A stretch of 64,000 nt of DNA, taken from positions 186,001-250,000 of the forward strand of contig NW_008806285.1 in NCBI RefSeq assembly GCF_000400465.1, in the 5' to 3' direction. The stretch is from Wallemia ichthyophaga EXF-994. Lineage: Eukaryota > Basidiomycota > Wallemiomycetes > Wallemiales > Wallemiaceae. Position 1 is the first letter of the stretch; each line of letters starts with the position of its first letter. Made by a program: the position numbers and the translations under genes. Shown here one piece after another: positions 10,377 to 24,760 of this stretch. Under the pieces are notes generated by a model. It had not been told where the DNA came from. It searched no databases and saw nothing but the letters and a program-made list of their open reading frames with translations.

Positions 10377-13300
10377 ATGGGGGATTTCTCACCCAGCAGG
10401 TATGATACAAAGACATCGAGGTCGTCTCCATTCGCATATCAGCAGAGAATATTAGAAAGGACTTCGTCTTCACAGCGCAAGCCATCAAACTCTTCTTTAC
10501 AGCAGTCGACGCCGCTAGCATCTCCAAAGCCAACGTTCCTAGATGGCATCTCCCATAGAACTCCATCGGGTAGTCTCTCTAGGCACAAATCATCGCACAG
10601 CGTAGGCGATGTAGCCAGCAAATGGGAAGCCAGATCTCAATCGGACAAGTCCACAGTTCCATTTCCAAACTACCCGAGTCGCTCTCCATCTCCAACCAAA
10701 TCCTCTCCAAACAAGTCTTCTCTCCCTTCTTCTGTATTCACTCCTTTCTCTCATGGCAATCATCCTCCGTCACCTACTCCTGAGAAGACGCCTTCTATTC
10801 GCAGGTCAAGGCCTTTATCTCTACAAAGCACTCCTGATCTTGCCAAGAGCTCCGTTGGTGCCCTCAAAGAACTCGGTTCTTCTCAATCTGTTTACCGCAC
10901 CAATTCTCTTTCCAGAGCTAGATCTATTGACTTGGAGGCTGAGAAACAAAAGGCCTCTGAGCAACCTTCCCCCACTAAGTCTGAAAGCGGTCACAGTATA
11001 CTTGGTCGTGGCACTGCTCCAAGCTATAGAGCAAAATCCGGTGCTCACCTTGGCCGTATCACAAGTGGTGATGCTGAGAATGATTGGGACGAGAATGACA
11101 AACCTGGTGGCTGGGACAAGGATCAGAGAAGCTCTCTCAAAGATGATTCTTTTCATTTACCTGGTATTACAGACATGAGTGAGCAGGTGGTCGGTTTACC
11201 AGGCAGAGTACGTCTATCAAGAACTGGATCACTCACCGAGGGCTCAAGGAACGCTGCGGGCCTCAGGCGCACGAATGCCGTTAAGAATTCGAGCCTCTCT
11301 CCTACCAGAGCATCACAAAACTCTTCAGTCATGTCTCGCACGCAGTACATGACTTTAGACAAACAGCGTCACCTTCTCGCAGCTTACGAGTATCTTTGCC
11401 ACATCTCTGAGGCTATTAGATGGATCGAGGATTGCCTTGAAGGATCACTTGAAATGGATGAAGTTCAGGCAGAAGACGGACTCCGAGACGGTATAGTTCT
11501 CTTCAGATTAGCAAGTGTTTGGGGCTTTGGTGAAGGGATGGAGGATGGGCATATTGGCTGGAACGGCATAAGAAAGAACTACACAGGAAACAGACGTCTT
11601 TTCATGGTAAGTTGAGTACGTCTTAGTAATCAATTCTTGCTAACCCTAAAGTAGCATCCAAACATTCGACACTTTAAATACGTCGATAACATTAACTACT
11701 TCTTCGAGTTTATCAGGCGCATCAGTTTACCTGAAGTGAGTGTTGCTTTTTCGTCATTCAAACATTTTAATTCTTCCAGCTGTTCACGTTCGAAACAACT
11801 GATCTCTATGAAAAGAAAAACATCCCGAAAGTAATCTACTGTCTCCATGCATTGAGTTATCTTCTTGCTGGACGAGGTGTTGCTCCACGCATTGGCGCTC
11901 TGAAGGGTCAACTTGAGTTTACTGGTGAGCGCATTGTTTTATAATGGATACAGTTTATTTACGGTCTCATAGACGATCAGCTTCGCCAGACTCAGAAGAA
12001 TCTTGATGCTTCCAACGTCCCAATGCCAAATTTCGGTGGATTGGCTTCAACATTTGGGGATCCTGAACCAATACAAGAACCAGAGCCCGTCGAATCAGAA
12101 GAAGACCGCATAGCTAGAGAGCTCTTTGACGTCGAAGGAACAATCGTTACATTGCAGGCTCAAGCAAGAGGCTACCTCACGAGACTGCAAGTTTCGAGCC
12201 TCAAAATAAAAATGAAGCTGAACAAGAAGATTATCACTGTCGTTCAAGCAAGATGCAGAGGTAAAATTACGAGATCTCGCTTGTCTAGCCTACGTGAGAG
12301 GCGCTCAGGATCTGCTATGAAGTGGGTCGTGCCTCTTCAAGCAATTGCAAGACAGAAGCTTGTTCGTGATGAACAAAAAGATATAAAGAAGTACTTGATG
12401 ATTTGCAAACCCGCTGTTACTGCCCTACAGGCACAAGCTCGTGGTCTACTTTCCCGAAAAAAGTATGTAAACAAGCTGCATATTATATATCGCCAGAATC
12501 GCACTGGTGTTTATCAGGGCTTACAAGCTCAATGTCGCGGTTTGCTTGCAATTAGCTCATTCAGAAAGTGTAAAAGCGCTCTGAACAACCGTGCTGAGCT
12601 TCAGCGGGCTCTTCTTATACAATCTAGCTGTCGTGGGTATTTGGTTAAATCAAAGTATACCGAGTATTTGGATAGTATTACAGAGCAAGTTCCTGTCTAC
12701 ACAGCTGTTCAAGCTGCTTGTCGTTCGAAAGCCAGCAGAAGCAAGTATCAATCAAAGTTGAAAGACGTGATGAAGTCATCACAAAATTTTGTTCATTTAC
12801 AGGCACACTCGCGTGGGATTATTTTTAGAAGAAAGCACAGAAAGCTTAATAACGCTCTCAAAAGCGCATCGACTACCCAATCGGTTGTATCAATACAGTC
12901 ACATGCCAGAGCGTTAATCGCGAGACAGGAAAATGAATCATTCCGAGCACAACTGGAATCGCTATTTGGTGCACATGTTAAAATACAGGCATGTTCTAGA
13001 GGAGCTAATGTTAGAGATCAATGTGAAAGTATATTAGCATACTTGGATGATAACTACAAAAGTATTATATCAGTACAGTCCCTCTCTCGCACGAAGCTCA
13101 TTCATGATAGATACAATTACTTGAACTCGTTACTTGAGCAGTCTTCAATTTCCACATTACAGTTGCAAAGTCAATGCAGGGGTTTCCTTGTCAGAAAGTC
13201 CAATGAACAGCTGAAAGCTGAACTTTCGGACGATTCTAAATTGAGTTCTATCTGTCAAATTCAATCCCTTGGACGTGCGACTCTGGTAAGACGATCTATC

Positions 13301-16133
13301 TGGAACATCTTCCAAGAGCTGGAATCAATGGAGGGTGAAATAGTCAAATGCCAAGCACAGTCTAGGGGCTGCTTGATACGCAAAGATCAGACTATGTGGA
13401 AACGCCATCTTCAAGTATCACAACCTCAAGCTGTCAATCTTCAGTCAGTCTTGCGTGCTTACGTTCAAAGGCAGAAATTCGGTGAGAAGAAGACTCATTA
13501 TCGTGCAAACAAGGAGAAGATAGTGAAGGTTCAGGCCTTATATCGTGGTAAGGAGAAGAGGGAGCAGTTCAAAGAACTCACTATGGGTAATAATGTTCCT
13601 TTGAACACGGTCAAAGAGTTTGTCCACTTACTTGACGACTCTGATTATGACTTTGATGAAGAAATTGAATTGGTAGATGTGCGTAAGAAGGTCCTTGAAT
13701 CAATAAGAGAAACGCAAGCACTGGAATCACACGTAGATGAACTAGACGTCAAAATTGCTTTGGTTGTTAAGAACGCACTCTCGTTTGATGAACTGGTCCG
13801 TGCCGCTAAAGGCCGCACAGTCGCTTCAAGTACTCTCAATCGAAATGGAAGCGTGTTGACAGCAGCTGGTGATCCATTTAGTCCTGGAAAAATGGATAAG
13901 CAAACAATAAGAAGACTTGAGCTATATCAACAGCTGTTTTGGAGGCTGCAAAACCAACCAGAGTATCTCGCACGTCTCTTCTATAATATGAGCAGAACGG
14001 AGGTGTCTGATAAGAACCGTCGTTTGATCGAAAATGTTATCATGACCTTATTTGGTTACACTCAATCAGCTCGCGAGGAGTACTTATTTTTGAAAGTTAT
14101 GCAAAGATCGATGCATGAGGAAATTGCATCAGCTAGGCAATTGTCAGACGTTGTTAGGGGTTCATTCACTTGGGTTAAGATGTTTTTGCTTTATCTACGT
14201 GGTCCTGAAAGAAAAACCTATCTAAAGCAAGCACTTGGACCTAGAATCTCAGAGATCACGTCATTAGAATCATTTGATCTTGAAACAGATCCAGTTATTA
14301 TTTGGAAACAAATAATAAACTATCAAGAGTTAGAGAGTGGTAAACCGAGCGACAAGAAGAAAGACGTGACTTATGAAGAAGCTATATCTGATTCTGACAC
14401 AAGAGTAACCTTCATCCATCACCTTCAGCAGCTTAGACACGCTACAGAGCATTTCCGCGGAGATATTCAGAAGTCAACAAAGAAGATGCCTTATGGATTG
14501 AGATTTATTGCTCGTGAATTGTACTTGGCTCTCCGCATCAAATTCAAGAACGAGAGTGAGGAAGCATGTAATAGAATCATAGGGCAACTTATCTATTACA
14601 GATATATTCAGCCAGCAATTGTCACTCCAGAGACATTCGATGTTGTTCCAAAAGTGCTTGACCCACTACAGAGGAAAAATCTCAATGAGATTGCAAAGAT
14701 GCTTACTCAATTGGCTATGGGTGAAGTATTTAGTGATGAAAATACATACCTTACTCCTCTAAATGACTACATTATGGATGCTTCATCTAAATTCATCCCT
14801 TGGTTTGGTCAAGGTACGTTCTAATCGCTACAAAGACTATTTCTAACATTCATAGTCGCTGATGCTGTTGATGCCGAGACATACTTTAATGCAGGCGAGT
14901 TCTTGGAGTACAACACCACAAGAAAACCTTCAATTCATATATCACCAAGCGAAATCTATGATGTTCACTCCCTTCTCAACCAGAATTTGGATCGCATTGC
15001 CCCCACAAGAGAGGATCCACTACGTGCAATTTTATTGGAACTTGGTGGCCCACCATTACCAGCTCAAGGAGAGCTGTATGAGGCACGCAAGAGAGCAATT
15101 TCATTGACACTCACCAACCGCAATACTCAAGTTGACAATCCAAATGACCCACAAACGCATAAGAAACAACTCTGGCTTCAAACTAAGCGTCTAGTCTTAG
15201 CCGTTTTAAGAATACAACCTGAGCGAACCTTGACCCAATCTTTCATCTCTGAAGTTACTAAAGAGCACGAAGCGCAATGGCAATTGTTCGTACAAAAGGA
15301 AGCTTTAATAGAGAGATCTAGAATAACTGGAGCAGGAGATACAGTGTCACCATTCTTAGGATCGGGTTATAAGATAAACGACATCAGACAAATGAACTAT
15401 ACGGAAGTCAAAGCTAGAGCTATAGAATACTGTTTACAATTAGAGAAGATTGGCGAAATTTCGAGGAAAGACAACTACCAGAGTGTGCTAAATGCAATTG
15501 CAGTTGATGTCAGAAGTCGTAATAGAAAGAGAATTCAAAGGCAAAAGGAGTTGAGCAGCATGGAGAACACATTGAAGATACTGGAAGAAAAGAAAGAGTA
15601 TCTTCTAACACAGCAAGATGCTTTCAACTCATATATAGAGACCTCCATGCAGTAAGTTGATATCTCACGTGATGTAACTGGACTGACTGTATGTAGAACT
15701 ATGCAAAAGAAGGGCAAAAAACGGTTTGTCTTACCATTCACTAAACAGTGGTCTCATTTGAGAGACTTGAAACACACCGGTAAAAAATTTAAATTCGGTT
15801 CATATAAGTATGCTGCACAAGAGTAAGTTTTTTATTGTCTTTGTTATATCACTGACACACATTAGGCTTTACAATCGCGGACTTTTATTATCAATCAGTC
15901 AAGTATCTCCAAGACAATACGACGGCATTTTCCTTACTTTCAGCTCGGATGAAATAGGTGTATTTAAGATAGACCTGAATATCGCTGGAGAGCAGAATGC
16001 TATGGCTAGTGAAGACGTAAGACTGGAAGATATGCTGCAGATGCAGTTTGAGAATAAGAGTTCAATTGCAATTTGCCAAGGAAACGTCAAGTGTAACTTG
16101 AATGTTCTATTATTCCAGTTGTATAAGAAGTGA
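10377..16133 (+). CDS. IQG1: IQGAP-family cytokinesis scaffold
   Basis: Seven exons (10377..11606, 11655..11735, 11780..11924, 11973..14813, 14856..15651, 15697..15822, 15866..16133) give about 1,828 aa. The first 320 residues are Ser/Pro-rich and disordered. A calponin-homology domain follows (about 325-480, IRWIEDCLEGSLEMDEVQAEDGLRDGIVLFRLA-type core), then about 16 IQ motifs (about 545-1005, recurring xQAQxRGxLxR), a Ras-GAP-like domain (about 1140-1430, with PYGLRFIAREL and YYRYIQPAIVTPETFD) and a RasGAP-C domain to the end. IQGAPs bind F-actin through CH, calmodulin/myosin light chain through IQ, and GTPases without stimulating hydrolysis; the fungal members (Iqg1, Rng2) organise the cytokinetic ring. 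The IQ array is unusually long for the family. Confidence 0.95.
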
Positions 16134-16420
16134 GAAGAGTTTTATTTCTACGATGCTAAATACTAACGAAGCAAAGGTTTTATCAATAGAACGCATATAC
16201 AATTGTCAATATATTTCTTTTAATCTTGTACTGTTGTAATTCCATCTAAATTTGCATTCAATGTTATGCATCCAACCAATTAAATAGTCAGTATATCTCA
16301 AAACACACGCTCTGCACCATAAAATCAGGATTAGACCTATTTAGGACACTGCATAACAATCATCATGTATATACACCGCTGAAATTTCATTTCGTAAGCC
16401 ATATATTCTAAGAAGTAAAT

Positions 16421-17413
16421 TTATTGAGGATTGGGTGTTACATTCCAAGGACCAGGATCCTAAAGGTTAGGTTAGACTGGATAGCGAGATGGATGTTGCA
16501 CTTACTGAAAATATGTTGTCTTCGCTCTTACCTCCAAAGTCTTTAGGTAAGTTCTCTGCTGGGATTTGCTTGAGCAATTCATCCTTGTAGGATTTGCCAA
16601 GAATCACAATCTTGGAGACGGTCACTGGGTCTAACCATCCCTTAACTACGCTCCAGACAGTAGTGAAGAGAAATGGAGCATTGATAATGTAGAATTTACC
16701 CATGGTTTCAGGGCTATTTTGCGGTTTGTGAGACCATTGCCAAATCTCTATGTCTTCACTCACTAGTAATTTTGGCCGATGTTGCTAGCTTGTGCGACAT
16801 AGTCTTTAACATCGTAGAAGCTCTTTATTCCGACGTTGTGCATGTCAAGGATAGTGCAAGAAGTTTCAATGTGCTTGCCTGATGCTTTAGAGCAAGCTGG
16901 GAATCTAGAGTCAAAGCACTTCTCGTACTCGTAAACGAGATGCTTGAGCATGCGCTCAGCTGTGGTAGCCTTATAAAGTTCTGGGACGTTGAGGTATCCG
17001 AGTCTTTCAATATAAACGGGTCTGCCATCCTGTGGAATGTTAAAATGTCACTTAAAAAGGAAATAACGAACTTTATCAGTTTTGTAGTAGAACTTTGGGT
17101 AGTACTTGTTGATAATTTCTAATTCTTTTTGATCAAATTCCGATCTGCTTAAATGTTAACGGGTGTGCAACATGACCAACTGTCACACCAACTCTTTGAT
17201 AGCGTCGACGTTGAACTCTTTTCTCCACTTCTCAGCAGCGTCAAGCATTTCTTCAGCCTTTGCAACATCGAATTTCCTAGCTCTAAGGAATCTAAGGAGA
17301 CATCTATCGTCATGTCTCTTTTCGTTGAAATATTCCTTCGACTTGATAGTCTCCCTGAATTGGTTTAATCCCTGCTTTTGCTCTGCGCTCAAGTCTTCCA
17401 AAGTACCCGACAT
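16421..17413 (-). CDS. SEC14: Phosphatidylinositol/phosphatidylcholine transfer protein SEC14
   Basis: Five exons (17187..17413, 17072..17144, 16764..17029, 16506..16713, 16421..16459) give 270 aa. CRAL-TRIO-N ([21 protein letters not shown]) is followed by the lipid-binding CRAL-TRIO fold: [46 protein letters not shown] and [13 protein letters not shown]. The exon joins rebuild [12 protein letters not shown] and QNYYPETMG as the family requires. SEC14 couples PI and PC exchange to phosphoinositide synthesis at the Golgi. The last exon ends [12 protein letters not shown], shorter than in S. cerevisiae (304 aa), so this is the compact form. Convergent with IQGAP. Confidence 0.95.
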
Positions 17414-17528
17414 GATGGTTGATTGTAAATATCAGAACATCGCGCAGTAATATCGATATAAAGACAAAAATTTACAATTAACTAAACAATTAGATTTAAA
17501 CGCTTATCTACACTTAATAGCTCTATGA

Positions 17529-18886
<1,358 letters not shown>

Positions 18887-19081
18887 TCATGCTCGTCTTT
18901 TCGTCAAAGAAGAATCGCTCTTAGCTCCGTGCTGCGGGATGAAAATTTGATTTGACGGGCACGCGAAATACATCAGCGGTAGCCATCATCGCCCTCGGTT
19001 CCTCAATGAAACATTTTACCGATCGGCATTAAGACAACTTTAACCTCGTGGGATCAGCATAAATTATCACTATACGTAAAA

Positions 19082-22000
19082 TCATTTAAGAAATTTCCTA
19101 AAATCGTCCTGTGTCTTCGGGTTTTTTGCAGTTGTGCTAGACGCAGTCAATTTGGGGTCGGGATTGTTTCCGCGATCGCCAATTTTTGATCTTCGGGTGT
19201 TTCTAGGAACAAACTGTCCGCCAGAAACCGCAGCGTCGGATTTTTCCGCTACATTTTTATTTTCCGACAAGCTCAGTGGTTTTTTGTGACTAGCTTCGTC
19301 GGATAAACTAAGTTGCTGTCCATTAATTGATGGTGCCTGCATCAGCATGACTTTCGACATTTCCTGTCGATCAGTCTTTAGATGTTGATTGAAATGCATT
19401 TACGCTAGCGCACCTTATCATTCTCAAATTCCACTACAGCAGCACCTTCATTACCATTCTCATTGTACCAGACCTTCTTCACTGGTGCAAACACCTCAAA
19501 TGTTTGCTGTATGAAGGATTCTTTGGTTCCGTCTGGTATGCCATCTACCCTGATTGATCTGCCAAAGCGTGGTTTAGCTGGTGCATTTGCTTGTCTAGTT
19601 CGTGTGAATTGAAGACTGATTCTGATTCTAATAAGTGCTTACCTAGGCTTCCTGTTTGACATTGTTACGCTTATGTGTTTGCCTTTGACTTCAACGTTGT
19701 TCATTCGCAGCGCATTTTGAGCTGATGACTGGCAAGAATCAGCACAAACTTTTTCACACAAATAAAGACTTACAGAATCTTCAAATTCAATGTGAGCAAA
19801 ACCTTTGCAGCTTCCGTCATCCCTCAATCCTAACTTTGCTTGCTTAATTGCGCCAAACTGTTGTGATATCAGCTATTTTCCCACCTAAGACTACAACTCA
19901 CAGGTTCAAAAAGTTGACGCAAATCTGCCTCTGTTATCTTTTTGCCTAGCTCTCTAACAAATATCTCCTGCCCATTTACGAAATCATCTGAACGTGACTT
20001 ACGCTTGGATGGGTCTGAGATAGCAACGCTGAGAGAATGATTATCTTCCTGAACTTTTCCATTAAGTTCTAGTGAGGCTTGAGCTGATGCCTAATTGGAG
20101 TAAGTAAAGCATTTCAAATGTAATTACATACCGGGTCTAAGAAGGTGACATAAGCAAAGCGGCGTGTTGTCTTGATCGAACGGCTAGGCCATCTCGTATC
20201 GAAAATTGTGCCATACTATTAACGATTAGCATGAAGATTCATGTGTATTGACGATACTCACTGGTTCAAAAAGAGCCCTCAAGCTATCATCCTTAGTGCC
20301 TTCAGGAAAATTTGTCACATAGAGCGTGGAGGACCATCCCATAACAACTTTGATTTCGACTTCCTCGATGCGCTTCTTATCTTTCGTAAGAGCCGCAGGA
20401 ACATCATCCTGAAAAATCTTAGTACGGCATAACATAATGTTGATTACGTACCCGACTCAAAAACTCAACAGTTGCCGCTGATTGATCTTTAAGATCTTTG
20501 ACAGTGACTTCGCGCATATCACCACACTTTGAAATAAGAATTAAGAGGGATTCTTCCACTAGGCTTGGAATACTCACATCTTTGAATAGCAAATTGACAT
20601 CTGTGTTGTTGCATCCTAATGGAAGACCGCTGACTATTACAGTTGTGTTTTCGCGATCTCTGCTATCTCGTCAGTTATCATTGGGGTTGGACTTGGTTCT
20701 CACCTCTTCAACTTATCTACAGTTTGTTGAACCTTCTGCTTCTTCGCGCTCTCATTGTTATTGGATTCATCACCAGCTTTTCTCTTGTTGTTTGTGCTAC
20801 CTGAGAAATCAAGTGAAGGGTCTACAGCAGTCTCCTCAGTTGCTGGAGCAGCTACTGCTACTTGAGGTTGCTGTTGTGTGTAATTTTCGTAAGCTTGTGC
20901 TGCTTCCTGTATTTTGATTAGGTAACTCTTAAAAATACAAACCACTTACATTCAGACGACGATCAGCTAATAATTGGCTGGCTTTTGTGATGCTGATTTG
21001 TGCTTGCATTTGAGTATCGAGGCTTCCATATTGGTCCTCAAATTCTTTGTAAGCTTGATGAACGGCTTCAGGATAATCGATGAATTGTCGTGGTGTTGCT
21101 GTTTTGTAGACAGACCTGGCTTTGTCGTAATTTTCATTTCGCGTCTCGAAAGCAGCCCAATCTAACCAAACAGAATAACTACGCTTCTGTGTATTGTTCT
21201 TAGACATGCGTTCAAAAATTTGAGAAGCTGCACTGGTCGCGCTCTCCTCTTTAACACGTTCGTGCCATGATATTGCATACTTTTCTATTCTATTAAATGG
21301 ATCTCGACTTTTGACCCTGTCGAGACCATCTTCAAGGATTGCTGCCACTTCTGCATATGCAACAGCTACATCAACATTCTCCAACGTGTGCCTCAAGTAA
21401 GAAGCTCTCGCTGAAATCAGCGCTACTAAATCATCGACTCTTGATTCAATAAGACCTGTTGAGATTGCCCTTGCATATGTTTCTTCAGCCTTCTCTGCAG
21501 GGTGTTTGAATTGCTCGTGGGCTCTGATCAAAGAGCTCCAAAGTTCTCCTGACCAGGGACATACTTTAACGGAGCGCTCGATAACATTCATTACCTTATC
21601 AGGCCTCTCTTTGTTATTAATCATCCAGTTGACGTATGTCACCCAAATCTTAGCAACGCTGGTAGCAATAGAATCATCGGTAGAGCCAGAAGGACCTGAG
21701 CCATCTTCACCTAACAGACTGTTGAATGGGTAGCAATCTCTTACTGCTCTTTCAAATAAGCCAACAATGAGATTTCGATTAGCAAGCTTCGGTTTTCCAT
21801 TTGGTGATTGTGCAAAGTTAATGTATGCGAGATATGCTTCGACGGTATAGTTGGAGCCCTGACATGACATTTTAGCCAGCAAATTACCATTCAAAGCGTT
21901 ACTTACAAGAGCAATCTCGTATTGATCATAATCCTCATATAAAGTCTGACCCTTTTTATAGTCCTTATTAGCGGCAACCATATGAGATTCGTATTGAGAA

Positions 22001-22827
22001 TTGTCGTAAGCTGTTATAAAACTTGAATAGGAACTGAAAGTATCTGCATGATCTGGAGCAACGAATGAGTGCAATTCAATTGTATGACAATAGCTTACTA
22101 GCATGGGGTATCTTGAGCCTAGCCAAGTAGAATTGTTGCATTCTTTGTATCGCTTCAGGTCTATCCTCACGTTAATGATCATCAAACGCAATGGAACGAG
22201 CTCACTTAGGTGATTTCTAATGGAATAAGCTAGGAGTTGAATGATAAAAAGCCTTACCTCAATTAAAGATTGCTCCCAATCTCTCCATTTGTCCCATATT
22301 TCGCAGCTCTGAACACGATAAGCATATGTAACCTACTAGAAAGAAAACGTACACCGGTGAGATCCCATTCTATGCCTTCATAAGCTGTACCAAATGCTTG
22401 TCTAATGCTCTGTTCGCTAAAGACTTGCTCTGTTTTTCCTTGAGCTGAACCGTGTATTAGGTTATCGATGTAAAATAACGCAATCTTTACGGAAGAAGGA
22501 ACATCTTGAATGGCAGAGATGAAGGCATTGTGTTTATCGTTATGTGCATCAATAGGGATACTTTTGATATTATCAAGGTGGAAAACTGCATCAAGTCAGA
22601 GGAATATATATAGAGAGGGGATAGAAACCTTCACCGACAACCCAAGTCTGCCTCCAATGAGCCCAAGTCTGATGGAATTGATCTGCCATACCAAGTTGGC
22701 GTGTAGCATTCGTTGCTCTAACAAAGGCGTGGAAAGAGAGATAAGGATATTCAAGTGATCCTAAAGCCATTTCTAACGATTGTAGGGAATTGAATTGGGT
22801 GATTTCATCTGGAATATCATCTTTCAT
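19082..22827 (-). CDS. PRP24: SART3/PRP24-type U4/U6 snRNP recycling factor
   Basis: A multi-exon gene (about a dozen short introns; not every join was resolved). The N-terminal half, about 22827-20970, consists of HAT-type helical repeats, for example YLAYINFAQSPNGKPKLAN, VTYVNWMINNKERPDKVM and YSVWLDWAAFETRNENYDKA. The C-terminal half holds several RRMs: LYVTNFPEGTKDDSLRALFEP, RELGKKITEADLRQLFEPFG (minus strand, about 19985-19900), GFAHIEFED and a last RRM with GAAVVEFEN. The extreme C-terminus DDFRKFLK is a match to the short motif by which Prp24/SART3 contact the Lsm ring of U6. HAT plus RRM plus Lsm motif in this order is characteristic of SART3 and fungal long-form Prp24, which re-anneal U4 and U6 snRNA after splicing. 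Internal exon boundaries are my least certain part. Confidence 0.85.
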
Positions 22828-23067
22828 TTCAACGTTGACTGTAAACGACGAAGATGGTTGAAGAAAGTGGGTAAATGTAATATCGATTTGGTTTAAATTT
22901 AATTCAATTTAAAGATTCATCAGATAAGCCTCAGAGCCTTAATCTTCCAAAGCCAGATCACATCGTGTGCGTTGTCTTGTGTTTAATTGCATGTAATTCT
23001 CACTCGCATCGAATACAGCGAAGAACACGCAAGGCTACAATCCGGCAGCAGATCTCCTCACAGTCTA

Positions 23068-24694
23068 ATGGCTGATCAATTTGAGAAAATGGAATTTGGT
23101 GCGCCCGAAGGACTCAAGTGAGTGACAGAGAAACCAATTTGCTGTTCTAACAGGACAAGACCAACAAATCAAATGCAATCATCCACTCCTTCGACCACTC
23201 CAAGTCTTTCTCACTCTCAACTATCCCCAGAACCTTCCAATAATGTCGATAATGATTCTGCTCAAGTTATAACTCCTTGGGATGTTCAGGGCGCTGTCGT
23301 TGACGGTAAAACGGTAGCTGTCGACTATGACAAGCTTATTCTCCAGTTTGGTACAAAGCCTGTCGATAAAAGTCTATTGGAAAGATTTGAAAGGCTGACA
23401 CAGCGTAAAGCTCACGTCTATCTCAGAAGAGGCATGTTCTTCTCTCATAGGTGTGTCATAACCTGGACTATGATCGATTCGTTAATCCCTTTCAAGAGAG
23501 CTTGATCGTATTCTTGATAGATATGAACAAGGAAAGCCTTTCTACTTATATACAGGTAGAGGTCCAAGTAGCGACAGCATGCACTTGGGTCATATGATTC
23601 CTTTCATGTTTACAAAGTGGTTACAAGATGTCTTTAATTGCCCATTGGTCATCCAGTTGACCGGTAAGTGACGTAAGATCGAAGCAATCTATAATTCAAT
23701 TTTATCAGATGACGAAAAGTTTCTTTTCAAAAGCAATCTCAAGATTGAGCAGACACAAAAGTTTGCCAGCGAAAACGCCAAGGACATTGTGGCGCTTGGA
23801 TTCAACCCAGACAAAACACTCATCTTCTCTGACTTTGATTTCGTCGGGTGAGTCTACGATTTCTCAATTATTTGCTTCTAATTATAATCAGAGGTCCATT
23901 CTATCACAACGTCGTTAGAATATCAAAGTTGATCACCTACAATCAAGCCAAAGCAGCATTCGGCTTTAATGAATCTGACTCAATTGGAAAGATACACTTT
24001 TGTTCAATTCAAGCTGCGCCATCATTTAGCAATAGTTTCCCAAACATATTTGGCTCCAAACACGATATACCGTGTTTGATTCCTTGCGCAATCGATCAGG
24101 ATCCTTACTTTAGAATAACGCGCGATGTTGCAGCCAAATTAAAATATCCAAAACCTGCTTTGTTACATAGCAAGTTTTTCCCCGCATTACAAGGATCTCA
24201 AACAAAGATGAGCGCTTCTGATACTAATTCTTCTATATACATGACGGACAAACCGAACGAAATCAAAAACAAAATGAATAAGCACGCATTCTCTGGAGGT
24301 CAAGCATTGGCCGAAGATCACAGAAAGTACGGCGGTAACCCTGATGTTGACGTTTCGTATCAGTATCTTGGATTCCTGATGGATGATGATGATGAATACA
24401 AGAAAATTGCTGAAGTAAGTATTGAAAGTGATCGTGTTTATTCTACTCACCTCGTAATTAGGAATATCGTGCCGGTAACATACTCTCAGGTGAAATGAAG
24501 AAACTTTGCATCGGAGAATTGCAAAAGTTTGTTGCAAATTTCCAAGAAGCCAAGTCCAAAGTTACTAATGAAATGTTGCAATCCTTTATGGATCCTCAAA
24601 AGATCATCAATGGCTTTGATGGTGGGTGTCCTCTCAGATGCTGATGAAACTTTTCTTACTTGAAGAACTAGTCTTAAACACGCAAACCAAATAA
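23068..24694 (+). CDS. WRS1: Cytoplasmic tryptophanyl-tRNA synthetase
   Basis: Seven exons (23068..23117, 23154..23450, 23497..23663, 23709..23847, 23892..24414, 24462..24621, 24672..24694) give 452 aa. Class I signature 1 is MHLGHM within [19 protein letters not shown]; signature 2 is KMSAS in [22 protein letters not shown] near residue 50 and [16 protein letters not shown] are also standard for eukaryotic/archaeal TrpRS. There is no mitochondrial presequence, so this is the cytosolic enzyme. Every intron has a GT/AG pair and the reading phase is maintained to the stop. The last 7-codon exon (VLNTQTK) is the least certain. Divergent to the SART3-like gene with 240 bp between. Confidence 0.93.
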
Positions 24695-24760
24695 TAAGGT
24701 TGAAAGCATAACAATATTATAACTGTGTTACGTATTCGTATAAAGGTATATATTTACTAA

